Below are positions 23,379 to 33,873 of a stretch of DNA of 64,000 nucleotides, piece by piece. Position 1 is the stretch's first letter, and each line of letters starts with the position of its first letter. The stretch comes from Cercophora sp. LCS_1. Lineage: Eukaryota; Ascomycota; Sordariomycetes; Sordariales; Lasiosphaeriaceae. Position numbers and translations under genes: made by a program. The stretch lies in NCBI GenBank assembly GCA_036250225.1, contig JAPZLL010000001.1, forward strand, positions 744,001-808,000, written 5' to 3'. The notes below the pieces were generated by a model that saw only the letters and a list, made by a program, of their open reading frames with translations, was not told where the DNA came from and searched no databases.

Positions 23379-26300
23379 CTAATCCATCCTCCTCATCTTT
23401 GCTGGGGGAGGTGACCTGGACCTTGAACTGCTATAATGCCTTCTCCGTTTGTTGATCCCACTATCGGGGCTCCTCGACCTGGATACAGACCTCGACCTCG
23501 ACCTCGAGTATCTCTGTCCCCTCCCTCCGCCTTGCTGCTGTGGCGGGGCATATTGCCTCCCGCCCTGACGATCGCCACCCCATCCGGCGCCACCTGCCCC
23601 GGGTGGCGGTGGGCGTCGGCTATAAGGCGACAAACTCTCCCGTTGACGGTGCCGACCCCCAGCTTGACCGCGGCCTGGCGGAGTGAGAGATCGTGACCTT
23701 GATCTCGATCTCGAAACCGGTCGGCGCGGGGGTGTTTGTGAGCGGGAGCGCGAACGTGACGGCGACCTAGAGTCTCTCGAGGCAGGCGAGTAAGAGTTTC
23801 TGCTGTAGCGCGCTGTCTTGCGGGGAGCAGCACTCAGGGACGAGGAACTGCGTCGTCGGTTCTGAGGCGCAGGAGGAGGCGGTGAACGAGATCGTGATCG
23901 TGATGGACTGCGTGAATATGAATCATCTCTGCGATGACGAGCAGGTGGTGCATTGTTGATAGGTGAGCGGCCGCGGTTACGAATCGGGATCGGGGATCGG
24001 GACCGAGACCGGGATTCGGAGCGGCTGCGTGTTCGACCTCTCCGAACGGGCAGGGGAGAGCGTACGCGACTTGGCGAGCGAGAGTAGCTCCTGTCGCGGC
24101 TATCCCGTGCTCTGCGAGGGCTGACAGATCTCGAATCTCGCGCCGCTCGGCGTGGCGGGGGAGATCGGGAGTATCTTGAACGGGAGCGGGAACGGGAGCG
24201 ATCCGACACGGAACGTGTATAGCTCCGGCTCCGGCTTCGGCTGCGGCTAGGGCTCCGGCTGTAGGAATTGCCGCGCCGGGGTGGAGTGCGGGAGACGGAC
24301 CGACCTCGTGAGGCGGATCGCCTGCGTGGCGTCCGTGAACGGGAGCGGGACGAGTAGGAGCCGTACGAAGAATAGCTCGACACGGACTCGGACTCGGAGT
24401 CTGACTCTGCTGCCGCTGGCGCAGGAAGAGCGGGCTTCGGCATATTTGCTAAGAAAGTTCGCATTTCCTCCGTAAGGAAGCCCATCTTGATAGATGTGAA
24501 GTAATTGATAGAGAAGCGAATGTTCCGGGCGTTGTCGTGGGGGAAAAGGCCTTGCAGGCTGGGCTGAAGCATGTCCTCGCTCATACGCGTCTTCAATTTC
24601 GCCTGACCCATGTTCTCCAGGAGATCTTCAAAGAGAATCTTGATGAAGATACGGCTGGCAGACGTCGTCTCCTCTTCGTTCAAGTGAATCGTCGACAAGA
24701 CATGCCAACCAATGGCATCGACCGCAAGTAGATGACCAAAGAACCTGGCGATATTTCGAAGCTTGTTGGTTTCGTAGCGATGGATGGTCGAATAATACTT
24801 GACGAAGGACTCCTCGAAAAGCTCCGTCCACATGCGGTTTAGCCGTGCGAACCGCTCTCCCAGCAGCCCCATGAACTTTAGGTAGACCTTTTCCTGGGCG
24901 CACGACTCCACGATCATGGACACCAACTCTTGCTCTTGACCAGGAGGTAGTCGAAGCTTCATGAGTTTGTGGGCTGCTTCCTCGGGGTCGGCGCTGGATT
25001 GAATGCTGAGGTAGATCGTCTTGCGGAGGTTGACAAGGTCCGCATTACTCTGATCCTTGATCTCCATCGCCTTCTGCTCCTCATCTTCGGACTCGGATTC
25101 GCTTCCGGACTCGTCATCATCGTCCTCGTCATCGTCACTCCCTTCTCCCAGAATCTCCGCCTTCAACTTCTTGTATTCCTCCTCGTTCGCCTCCCAGTTC
25201 GGGTCGAACTTGAAGACATTCAACCCATCCTGAGTCTCAGCGTCCTCATCCAACCCAACTTTGTGCGTGATTTGATCCTCCTCTTCCACCAAATCCAGCT
25301 CCTCCTTGATAACCGGATTGTCTTTATACTTGTCTTTCCGAACCTGAAACAGCACCTCAATCATGTACTGCGTCCGGCGGTCCAGATCCGCCTCGTGTAA
25401 AATATTCCTGAACTGGTCAAACACGGCGTGCGCGATGGCAGGGCTCATCTCCTCGAGGAACAAGCCCACCTCGCGCATCAACCCAACAGCAATCTCCACA
25501 CTGTCGTCTGTCGGCTTCTGAAGCAACAACAACAAAATCTGCGCAGCAATCATCTCGTGCACAACCTGATTATTCACCAGATGCGCGATGAACATGGTAG
25601 AGCTCAGACACACAGCCTTGTCATTCCGCTTGAACGCCTTCCGGAACCGCATGACCAGCCTCTTGACGAGCAATTCTCCGACCTGTGGCAGTTTTGTGTT
25701 GCAAATGGCGGCCAGACACGCATAAATGGGCGTGAACGGCAAACTCGCGTGTTGCGCCTTGAGCAGGCTCTGGCAAAACAGACCCCGGCCGCGGACCAGA
25801 TTCTCCCCAAACAGCTCGGGCACAACGAACTTGATGTTGGCCGTGTTGACCTTATTGACCAGACCGTTAATAGACTTTTTGAGAGCCTCCCATGCCATGC
25901 GCTGATACTCCTTAGTGGACTTGTCCGTAATGGCAGCCTGCAGCGCTCGTAATCTGTGCGGCGGCATGTACACGCCCTGACTGCGCAGGTTGAGGAGCTT
26001 CTGATATTCGGCGCGAGCATCTTCCAGCTTTTGCTCTTCCGTCTTGGGGGGCGGTGCCGGGGGCGGGGTGCGCTCCTTCTTGACGGGGCGATACCTGTCG
26101 GCACCGCCATCGCGACCGCGACGGGGAAGAGGAGAGTGTTGGCGTCTCGGCGGAGGCGAACGGTCATCACGAGGTGGGGGCGAGTCGTCTCGACGGTATG
26201 AAGGGGAGCGATCACGACGCGGCGGAGAACGAGCAGGAGGGGAGGGCGATCTGTCGTCGAGAGGAGGGCGCGACGGCGACAATGTGTCTGCCGATGCCAT
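23379..26300 (-). CDS. CWC22: Pre-mRNA-splicing factor CWC22 with long RS tail
   Basis: Single uninterrupted exon of 973 residues. CWC22 is a spliceosome component of the activated complex and, in species with an exon junction complex, escorts eIF4A3. An N-terminal Arg/Ser/Pro-rich stretch precedes the MIF4G domain at about residues 140-325, which contains the NK pair in NGLVNKVNTANI used for eIF4A3 binding in the human protein. An acidic loop (EGSDDDEDDDDESGSESESE) leads to the MA3 domain around 415-530 (LRKTIYLSIQSSADPEEAAH) and a conserved block up to NYFTSIKMGFLTEEMRTFL. From about residue 640 there is a roughly 300-residue RS domain of SRSRSRS, SPSR and PPRR repeats. An intron-free gene of this size is notable beside intron-rich neighbours. 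Confidence 0.94.
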   Translation of the reverse strand: MASADTLSPSRPPLDDRSPSPPARSPPRRDRSPSYRRDDSPPPRDDRSPPPRRQHSPLPRRGRDGGADRYRPVKKERTPPPAPPPKTEEQKLEDARAEYQKLLNLRSQGVYMPPHRLRALQAAITDKSTKEYQRMAWEALKKSINGLVNKVNTANIKFVVPELFGENLVRGRGLFCQSLLKAQHASLPFTPIYACLAAICNTKLPQVGELLVKRLVMRFRKAFKRNDKAVCLSSTMFIAHLVNNQVVHEMIAAQILLLLLQKPTDDSVEIAVGLMREVGLFLEEMSPAIAHAVFDQFRNILHEADLDRRTQYMIEVLFQVRKDKYKDNPVIKEELDLVEEEDQITHKVGLDEDAETQDGLNVFKFDPNWEANEEEYKKLKAEILGEGSDDDEDDDDESGSESESEDEEQKAMEIKDQSNADLVNLRKTIYLSIQSSADPEEAAHKLMKLRLPPGQEQELVSMIVESCAQEKVYLKFMGLLGERFARLNRMWTELFEESFVKYYSTIHRYETNKLRNIARFFGHLLAVDAIGWHVLSTIHLNEEETTSASRIFIKILFEDLLENMGQAKLKTRMSEDMLQPSLQGLFPHDNARNIRFSINYFTSIKMGFLTEEMRTFLANMPKPALPAPAAAESDSESESVSSYSSYGSYSSRSRSRTPRRRSASRGRSVSRTPPRRGNSYSRSPSRSRSRSRSYTRSVSDRSRSRSRSRYSRSPPPRRAARDSRSVSPRRARDSRDRSYSRSPSRVRSPLPVRRGRTRSRSESRSRSRSPIPIRNRGRSPINNAPPARHRRDDSYSRSPSRSRSRSPPPPAPQNRRRSSSSLSAAPRKTARYSRNSYSPASRDSRSPSRSRSRSQTPPRRPVSRSRSRSRSLTPPGRGQAGGRHRQRESLSPYSRRPPPPGAGGAGWGGDRQGGRQYAPPQQQGGGRGQRYSRSRSRSVSRSRSPDSGINKRRRHYSSSRSRSPPPAKMRRMD

Positions 26301-26805
26301 TTTCGTTTTGCCTGTCTGGTGAAAATGGCGTCGCTACTCTCTGTAATCCGGCGAGAAGAGAACGTCTCCCGTCTGCAGCGGCCGAGAGTACAGCGATGCA
26401 CGTTCTTCCTCTAGGGATGGATGTTTGCAATGGGGCGAAACGTGATAGAGCTCAAAGGTGGCTGAAGCGATTCGCGAAAGGCAAGCACCAGGATCCAGAT
26501 TTGAGGACGGACAAGAGGCTGGTGGCGCCAAGAAACAGAAAAATAAGTGGGGTGCTGCGATAGCGCACAGATCAACTGAGGCTGAACGGTTTCCTTCCTT
26601 GTCGCGCGACGGGACGCGAACCCCTGGCACTTTTTTCAGGAGAGAGAAAGGGACGTGGCGTCAGTCAGTGGAGTAGCATCGCTGAGGCCAGCTGTAGCGA
26701 CACCGCAACGCAACCTCCAAAGAACTCGGGGTCGCGAACGACGCCGAACTCCAAACTCCCTTTCAACGTACCCGCATCGACTCAAGGCTTTTAGTTTAAT
26801 TAACA
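26301..26805. other. Divergent promoter region of CWC22 and DPM2
   Basis: About 500 bases between two divergent start codons. No gene; TTTAGTTTAATTAAC lies just upstream of the DPM2 start. Confidence 0.5.
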
Positions 26806-27181
26806 ATGGCAAGACTGTCGAATCTTACTTTCCCGCACGACCCATCGCTAACCATCCCCTAGCTCGACAAACTCGTGGGCCTCGCCATGCTCGTGGCCGC
26901 CTCCGTCGTCTTCCTCTACTACTCCGTGTGGACCTTGTTGATGGTATATAAACACTTCAATGTTGCAATTAAAGCATATCTGACTTGTCTCCCAGCCCTT
27001 CGTCGACTCGGATCACCCTCTCCAAAACTTCTTCCCTCCCCGCGTCTGGGCCATTCGCATCCCCGTCATCCTGATTCTCCTCGGTTCTGCCGTCGTCGGC
27101 TCGTTCCTCAGCGTCGTCATGATCCGCAGCAATAGGAAGAAGGCTGCAAAGGCGAAGGCGGCTGCTAAGAAGAAGGCATAA
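26806..27181 (+). CDS. DPM2: Dolichol-phosphate mannosyltransferase regulatory subunit DPM2
   Basis: Three exons: 26806-26808 (ATG only), 26863-26943 and 26996-27181, giving 89 residues. The protein reads M-LDKLVGLAMLVAASVVFL, then LLMPFVDSDHPLQNFFPPRV, a second hydrophobic span (IPVILILLGSAVVGSFLSVV) and a Lys/Ala-rich tail. This is the two-helix DPM2 layout. DPM2 stabilises the Dpm1 catalytic subunit in the ER membrane for dolichol-P-mannose synthesis, needed for N-glycans, O-mannosylation and GPI anchors. The first intron (26809-26862) would begin GCAAGA, not GT, and has a good CGCTAAC branch point and CCTAG acceptor. The only nearby GT gives the wrong frame. The second intron (26944-26995) is GTATAT..CCCAG. 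Confidence 0.85.
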
Positions 27182-27743
27182 ATGGGATACGATGTTGTGT
27201 AATTGCAAAGAGGCGGTGGGGAACCAGAGCCGCATCTGACTGAGTGTGTTGCGGTTATCTAGATACCTGTGCGTTGATACAATTATTTTGGAACGGAAAC
27301 GCGACAGACACTGTCACCACAATCTGACACGGAACATAAGGCACATGAGCCAGGCTCGAGGTCACGGGCACGATAAGGATCCAACGGGGATGAATCGATA
27401 GTAATTCATCACTACCTGCAGCCTGCTACGCTGGGTGGTGTATACTACCTATTCGGACTACCCAGTCATGTCATGCGGTGGGTGTCTGTCCAAGTGAACA
27501 AGCCAATTCCACCGGTGCGCCAATCCCAAGCAAGAGTTGCGTGATAACTATGCGTGCAGCCCGTATCAAAGGCAATGATGTCCCTGAATCAAACGGCAGC
27601 AAATGCGCCTGAGATATGCCGCATCAAAGGCTACCCTGCTCCTGTCTAGTACCGGAATGCTCGAAGAAACGAACGTCTTGATGTGCAACCCCAAACGCAA
27701 AAGCGTACGTTCGGTTGGCCCTGAAAAGATCAACCGCAACTGC
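27182..27743. other. Convergent intergenic region
   Basis: 3' regions of DPM2 and the BCAS3-like gene. No gene, repeat or RNA seen. Confidence 0.55.
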
Positions 27744-30700
27744 TCAGACTCGCTGGTCCGCAAAATCGAGCACCTCGCAATCATCCTCAAAGAACCCGTC
27801 GTCGTCCTGGTTCGCCGGGTGGTTAGCACCACGTCTGCGCCGTGTCGTCACAACGATCTGAGCATCGTCATCCCCGCTCCTGTGGAACACTCTCTCCATG
27901 GCCGAAGGAGGAAGTGCGCGCATCTCGTCAGAAGCAATGTTGAATGAATCTTCTTCGACCAACGGCAAACCCAGGTCAAGCTTTGTCGCTCTGATCTCCT
28001 GGCCAAATACCCATGCTCCCGCGGCCTCCGAAGATCGAGACGAAGTGGCCATGAATTGCTGTTGGGTCTGAGCAGCTTTAGTTCCTTTCCTCTTGCGTGA
28101 AGGCGCATGCTGCTCAACTGCATCCTCCAAAGATGCACCCGCCAGGATCATCGAGATTGACGTCGCTTGGGGTGGACTTTGCCCAGTTTCTTCATCCACG
28201 TCGAGTTCAAAAAGCGACACTCTCCTATCTGTGTGGAACGGCTGGTAGGGCGCACTGGATTCAATCTCAGCATGTGGGATCGAAGACTCGGCGCTTGTCT
28301 CATGGGATGAAACGCGTGGTCTCGTATGCACGAGGACCATGGTGTTGTTCCCCACATCAAGATCCTTCTCGGCAAAATCCAGATACTCGTCCGGGTCGAG
28401 AATGCGCCGGATGTATGGCGAAAACGCATCGTCTGGTAGACGCGGCACCTTGTAATCCTGGTACCGGGACAGTCGTGGCGCACGCTTGTCACCACTTGCT
28501 GAGCTTCTCCTGTTCTTCGAGGGATACGTGCGGACAATACCTCCTCCAAGAACAAAGAGACTATGGTCTTTCCGGCCTGCAATCCATGTCACGCACGATG
28601 GACCAGGGGTTGCTGTAGGGCTTGGCAGCGAGACCCTGTTCTCTCCAGTGTGCCTGAGATGGTTGATCGCGCTGCCTGTCTTGCCCAGGGAATGGCTAAT
28701 CCCCGCGACAATAACCTTCCCTCCGTGGGTAGCGTAATCTCCGATTGCTGACCCAGCCGCCTGCGGGGCGTTGGAGTTGCTCCTACGCGGTCGAGCAATC
28801 AAGGGGCGAGCTACCTCACGAACCGAACTGAGAGCATTGGACGCAATCGCAACGGCCGAGGTAGGCCCCTCTGTTGTTGCCCCTTTCGCTTCTTCTGATC
28901 GCCGGCGGCGCGGAGGAGGCCAAGTAAAGGCGCCAGATGGGAGGTCCAGAAGATGGACTGTCCCTCGCTCGGTCACCATGGCGACTCTTTCACCGTTGGG
29001 ACGTGTCCAGGCTACGTCCACAACGCGAGCAACCGTCATCCGAGAAAACTGGGCGACTTGACGGACTCGCGGTCCGCTCGAAGCTGGCAAGCCCGTAACT
29101 TGAAGCGGCGAGGACTTGGTGTGCTGCGTGCGCATCAAATCCCAGACCGTTTGAATGTCTCCCTTCGTGCTGGCCGTGAACAGAAACAGGCCGGACGGCG
29201 AGAAAGACAAGAAGCTGCAGCCGTTGGGGATAACGAATGCTGTCATCGGGTGCAGGTTGTTAGAAGCAGCCATTGTCTCAATATCCAAGACAGACACGAT
29301 GCCAGGTTCCTTCGCGACGGGGGGAGTGACGGTCCCGTGAGTGGGAGGAAACTGTGATGGTTCAGCTTGTGACCCACCGAACCCTCCCCATCCCGAGGCG
29401 GCGGGAGGCGATGTCCGAGACTGTTGGTTGGGTTGCGGATTCCAGTACGCGTTCCAGGCCTGCATCCCCTGCTTCCCGACCCATTTGGCGCTCTGGATGA
29501 TCTCTTGAGTGGCATCCCGCATGACTTTGTTCAGCACACTCTCGGACAGCGGCAAGTCCACATCTGAGTTCGTCGGGGGTAACTGGGGCGGCGTCATCGA
29601 GGTAATCCCAGGAGCTCGTCCACAAGTAGGGACAGGAACGGTAGCCCTAAGCGCAATCTGGGATGATGGCGTTGCTGGGCAGTAAGAGATCCATTTGCCG
29701 CTGAGGCTGACAATGGCAGTCTGGGGTCGGGGACGCGGTGGCACGGCGATTCGTCCCCTATCGGTCTCCTGCGCACCATCGCCTTTTGGTACTTGCTGCA
29801 ATGTTGTCCAGAGCTTTCCATGGCAACAGAAGAGCGACACGTGTTCGTTGGGGACGTATGTCTGCCGGTACACCCAGCACTCCCCTGTGACACCAGAGGA
29901 AACAACAATGTTGCCCGCATCCGCCTGAACATGAAAAGCGCCAGTCGGCGGAGGAGCTTTAAAAATGGGACTGGTGATCGGTGTCGTCAAGGGAATCTTT
30001 GGCGCCTCGAGCAAGACGGACATCTGCTTGCCCGTCTTGAGCGAATAAACTTCAACAGTCGTCTGGTAAAGCCCGGGTGCCAGCCTCGCCAAATCGCCTT
30101 TAGCCGAGGCATCGCTGCTGACGTTTGCCATCGCCTCGGATCTGTCGGCCGAAACAGCGTCATAGTCATTCTCCACGTTGACACCAGGCGTTGGAGGCTG
30201 AATGCTCGGGCCATGAATGACAACAACCACCAAGGGCGACAAGTCAAGCCCAGGCAAGACCCAGGGAAGAATTTTGGCGTGGTAGACGCCTCCCCGAAGC
30301 CCTTTCAGGCTTGCGGCATATTCCAGTCCACGCTTTCCTATCGAGTACACTTCGAGCCCTCCCTCATAACCAGCTGTAATTACGTTGTCTTTTCCAGGAA
30401 CATAATCACCGCCCGATGAGGGGAGGGTGTCAAAACCGAAGTGGTATCCCCTTTCACCCGCATTCATCCCGCTTGTCTTCAAATCGAGGTCGAGGTCTGG
30501 TGCTCCGTAGAAATGGGCTTGGGGTTGATGGGGGAGAGGAGGGTTCGTGACAGCCCTGGCCTGGTTCAGCGGCGAGTGCATCGAGCTTCGCCGGTTCGCG
30601 GAGGGACCAAAGTGGCCTGGCAAATCAGGCGGCGAGTACGCATTGTCCATCTGGAAACTCAACGGACGACGCGTGGCGGCGGTTGGTGGGGACCCGTAGC

Positions 30701-31306
30701 GGGCGTACGCTGACGGCCTTGGTGAGGACCACCCAGAAGGGATTCCACCACCGCCTTCATACGACGACGGGGCCGTGGGAGGCGACTCGCCGCTCAGGCT
30801 GATCAGGTTTCCGGGAGAACCAGCCATGCCTGCGATGCCTCTAGTCCATTCCCGTGTGCTCAGCGAGTTCGAGTGGCTTGTCGCAAAGGAAGTCGTCGAG
30901 ACGGCGTCGAGCAGAGGAGATGCGACGGGTTGGTCGCTAGAATACGACGTCGCCGGTTTGATATCGGGTGATTCAGTTGCGGGTGATGGGCTTGAAGAAA
31001 GACCCTTGGTGCCGTTCCCATTACTGGGGACACGAGTAAATCAGCCCAAGTCTTCTCTGGGACGAGGTGCTAGGAACCCACGAGAATTTGGCAGCATGCT
31101 TCGTCACCGCTGCGACCACTCCGCCACCTTCTTTGCCATTCTTCTTGTCCTTCTTAGGGCCTGCCCCGCAACAAGTCAGCCGGCGTCCGGGTTAGAGACA
31201 AGCATGCACGGTGCCGTTCGGGCCGCCGAGCTTCGGCAAAGGCAGCGAGGCCCAAGAACCGAGCAGGCGGGGCAGCAAACTGTAGACAAAAAGACAGACC
31301 TGGCAT
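27744..31306 (-). CDS. BCAS3-like WD40 protein
   Basis: Three exons: 31306-31300, 31160-31082 and 31023-27744, giving 1121 residues. The introns are GTCTGT..CTGAC..GGGGCAG and GTGGGT..CTGAT..CCCCAG. The gene is longer than the largest uninterrupted frame suggests: the frame stays open and coding-like upstream of the ATG at 30827 to a start reading MPGPKKDKKNGKE. The N-terminus is Ser/Pro-rich. The beta-propeller region has GKDNVITAGYEGGLEVYSIG, HAKILPWVLPG, VSVLDIETM, FLSFSPSGLFLFTASTKGD and VWDLMRTQ, typical of BCAS3 proteins, which are related to phosphoinositide-binding PROPPINs. A helix before the second half (KVMRDATQEIIQSAKWVGKQ) is also typical. In animals BCAS3 acts with PHAF1 at autophagosome formation sites; the fungal role is an inference. 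The first 7-base exon is the least certain part. Confidence 0.8.
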
Positions 31307-32803
31307 GAACGGCGATCAGGACGCCGGAGGAGCAGTTCCCTGCCCGTGACACAGCTAGCGCGGACCTCTCGGACAGCACGCGGAGGTGTATCCAAGAGGA
31401 GGCCTTTGGTCTTTGAAGTGATGCGGTTCAGTGATGTCGAGAGGATGGAATTTGAATAGTTACAGTACTGGTCAAAGTATGTCACAGAGGCCGGGTCGTG
31501 GGGAGTCCGGGTTGGTTCGGCACACGCAGGCGGGTTGTCGGTCGGAGACAAAGGAGCGAGGTCAAGAGGCGCAGCCCGTCGGCGGGGGGAACCTGGTATT
31601 GTGCGTTGAGTGTCCCTTTGAGGAAACAAGGAGAACCGTAGTATACTAAATTATCAAAAGTCTAAAAGATGCAACGAAGGAAAGAGATGTCTTGTTCCCG
31701 AGAATGATGTGGTGCTTGAAGGAAGGAGTGAGGTTGAAGAAGCTGGGAGTGGCAGACGGAGGGGGATTCGTCAACAGCTGGCCGAGATGTGACTCGGAGG
31801 GGGCGTGAATGGCTGGGGGGTCCCTTTGCCAGCGCGCGAAAGGCGGGGCTGGCAATGCGGTGCGATGCAGCCAGCCGGGGCGCTGGAGATTGGGGACGGG
31901 AGGGGAAAAGGGGGGCACACGCAGTGCCTGCCCTGAGTTGGTGGGCCGGCCAGGATCCGGCCTTAGCTTTGCCCAGGCGGTGGTGCCATGGATCTTCAGC
32001 GGACGTGCAAAGACCCAGCAACCTAACATTAGTGGAAGATAAGGTTTGACAAAACCACCTGGCACCTGTTCGGCCGTGAGCGATGATGGAGAGCTCTCAT
32101 CGCCACTGTTTCTGGCAGCCGCTCAAGTCTCGGGGTCATGATTGTGCATGACAAGACGTGGTGCCGGGACAGGATTGATTCTTCCTACGTCATCTTGGCC
32201 TTGGTTCTTCAGCAGCTGGTCACACCCATCGCGCAGCAGCGGCGCCGAGCTGGGAAGCTGACAGCAACTGCCACCACACGGTGCACCGGGCCTCGGTCAG
32301 CTCCAGAAACGCGCTTGTCCGAAAGAGGATGTTTAGGCATGATGTGGGCAGTCTGAGCTCCCCGAATGAGTCGAGGAGGAGAGGGACAACCAACAAACAA
32401 GTCACGCCGAGTTCTCATCGGATCGATCTCCGTTTACCTCATAGCGTCATTCAGTCGAGAAAACGCGAGCACCTGTCAACCAGCCTTCAGACGGCCGGTA
32501 GGCCTCGTCCGGTTTCAGGCATGCCGCGTGACCAACATTCCAGCGATACACCACACGCCAGGAATCCCCCATTCCAACAGTTGGCCAAGTCGTCAACAAG
32601 AAGTGCACATACATGTACCGCAAATCATTGTACAATACATTGACAATCGGTACCTTGTGATCGCCCTCCCAAGCACGCTTGAGACGGGGCTGAAAGCAGG
32701 GACCAACCCACCATTTCTCTCGTTGACCTGCATCATAAATCTCTCCCAAGGCAAAAAATGCGGGGAGATCATCAGGGATGGGTACAACGCTACCTACCCG
32801 TGC
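31307..32803. other. Gene-free region
   Basis: 1.5 kb between the BCAS3-like start and the end of the next minus-strand gene. G-rich on the plus strand near 31800-31920. No gene supported. Confidence 0.5.
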
Positions 32804-33376
32804 CTATCGCTGAAGATAGACCCGATAATACGCGAAACCCCACGGGGCATTGGACGCATCCCTCTTTAGCTTCCCATGGGCAGCCCAGTCAACCTTTGCC
32901 TCCAGGTCCTCCCGCTCTGCCGCCTCCGAATCCGGCGCCGCCAACTCCGCCTTGCGCCGATACGTCACGGACCCGAAAAGCATGAACTCGGCCGCATTCA
33001 TCCGGAAAGCATCATCAAAGTTGGCCGGGAACACTTTCTCAAGCGTGTGCTTCCTCGCTGAAACCTCGTTCCACATCCTGACCCGTAGCTTTCGGATTTC
33101 TATATGTAATGCGCCGTAGTCAGTTGTGCTGCTGATTTGCCTTTTGAAGCGCGCGCGAGGAGAATGAGTGACCGTACCTTGCTGCCCCTCTGCGGTGTTG
33201 TTTCCCATCACCAGTGTTGCATCATCTCGGAAGAAGCCGACCCAGTCATCTGTCAGGCCGGAGGTGTCGGAGACGGTAAAGAAGCGAGCGATAAACTCCT
33301 TGATTGACGGGTCGATCGGGATGTTGCCGGGATAGAGGGGACCGTACCCTGATCCGGAAGTCGTCTCAGTAGCCAT
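32804..33376 (-). CDS. SnoaL/NTF2-like fold protein
   Basis: Two exons, 33376-33178 and 33099-32804, give 164 residues. The ATG at 33376 (CCAAATGG) is used because the frame upstream opens only with TTG. The 78-base intron (33177-33100, GTACGG..CATATAG) is a multiple of three and has no stop, so retaining it would insert 26 residues; removal gives GQQEIRKLRVRMW, which fits related fungal proteins. Sequence features are IDPSIKEFIARFFTVSD, WVGFFRDDATLVMG and LRVRMWNEVSARKHTLEKVF, ending in GFAYYRVYLQR. This pattern fits small cone-shaped NTF2-like proteins (SnoaL type), which include both enzymes and ligand-binding proteins. No catalytic assignment is possible. It is cytosolic by absence of signal or membrane segments. 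Confidence 0.72.
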   Translation of the reverse strand: MATETTSGSGYGPLYPGNIPIDPSIKEFIARFFTVSDTSGLTDDWVGFFRDDATLVMGNNTAEGQQGTVTHSPRARFKRQISSTTDYGALHIEIRKLRVRMWNEVSARKHTLEKVFPANFDDAFRMNAAEFMLFGSVTYRRKAELAAPDSEAAEREDLEAKVDWAAHGKLKRDASNAPWGFAYYRVYLQR

Positions 33377-33873
33377 TTGGTAGAGAGGTTGCTCTGTTCG
33401 AGGTGTCGTTGTTTCCTCCAAACTAGGTAGTGTTGGACCTGCAAAGTCCAGGAGTCCAGGACGAGGAGGTATTCAGCTGCAGTGAATTGTGCTACCGTAA
33501 TACTCGCGCGAGGGCAGGTCAACACCTGCAAATCGTATTGGCCTGGTTGGCACGGCGTGCCAACCTACACCCCTGAAGAGCCTGGAGTTCACTTTGTGCA
33601 ACCCTTGATCTGAAGCTGAAAACAAACATTGTGAACGAATGGCCCCTTGTATTTTTCTCTCAGCATGACCGCTAAATATGATTGCACTTGCAAACAACTT
33701 GACCAAAATGCATCTCAGTTGCTCAAAGTACCTGAATGACCTGGCCTGTCCTGCACCGTCCGACCTTAGTTCCTGGCGCTTGCTCATAAACTGCAGCAAA
33801 AAAACACTCCCCCGGCCAGATGCATTTAAACGTACACTAACACCACAATCCGCCCCAAGTTTCCTTGAGCATA
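33377..33873. other. Short intergenic region between two minus-strand genes
   Basis: About 500 bases: promoter of the SnoaL-like gene and 3' region of the ING gene. No gene seen. Confidence 0.5.

Noticed and set aside
26605..26640. Minus-strand GGGGTTCGCGTCCC, T-arm-like
   Set aside because: The invariant A58 is replaced and no cloverleaf can be formed.
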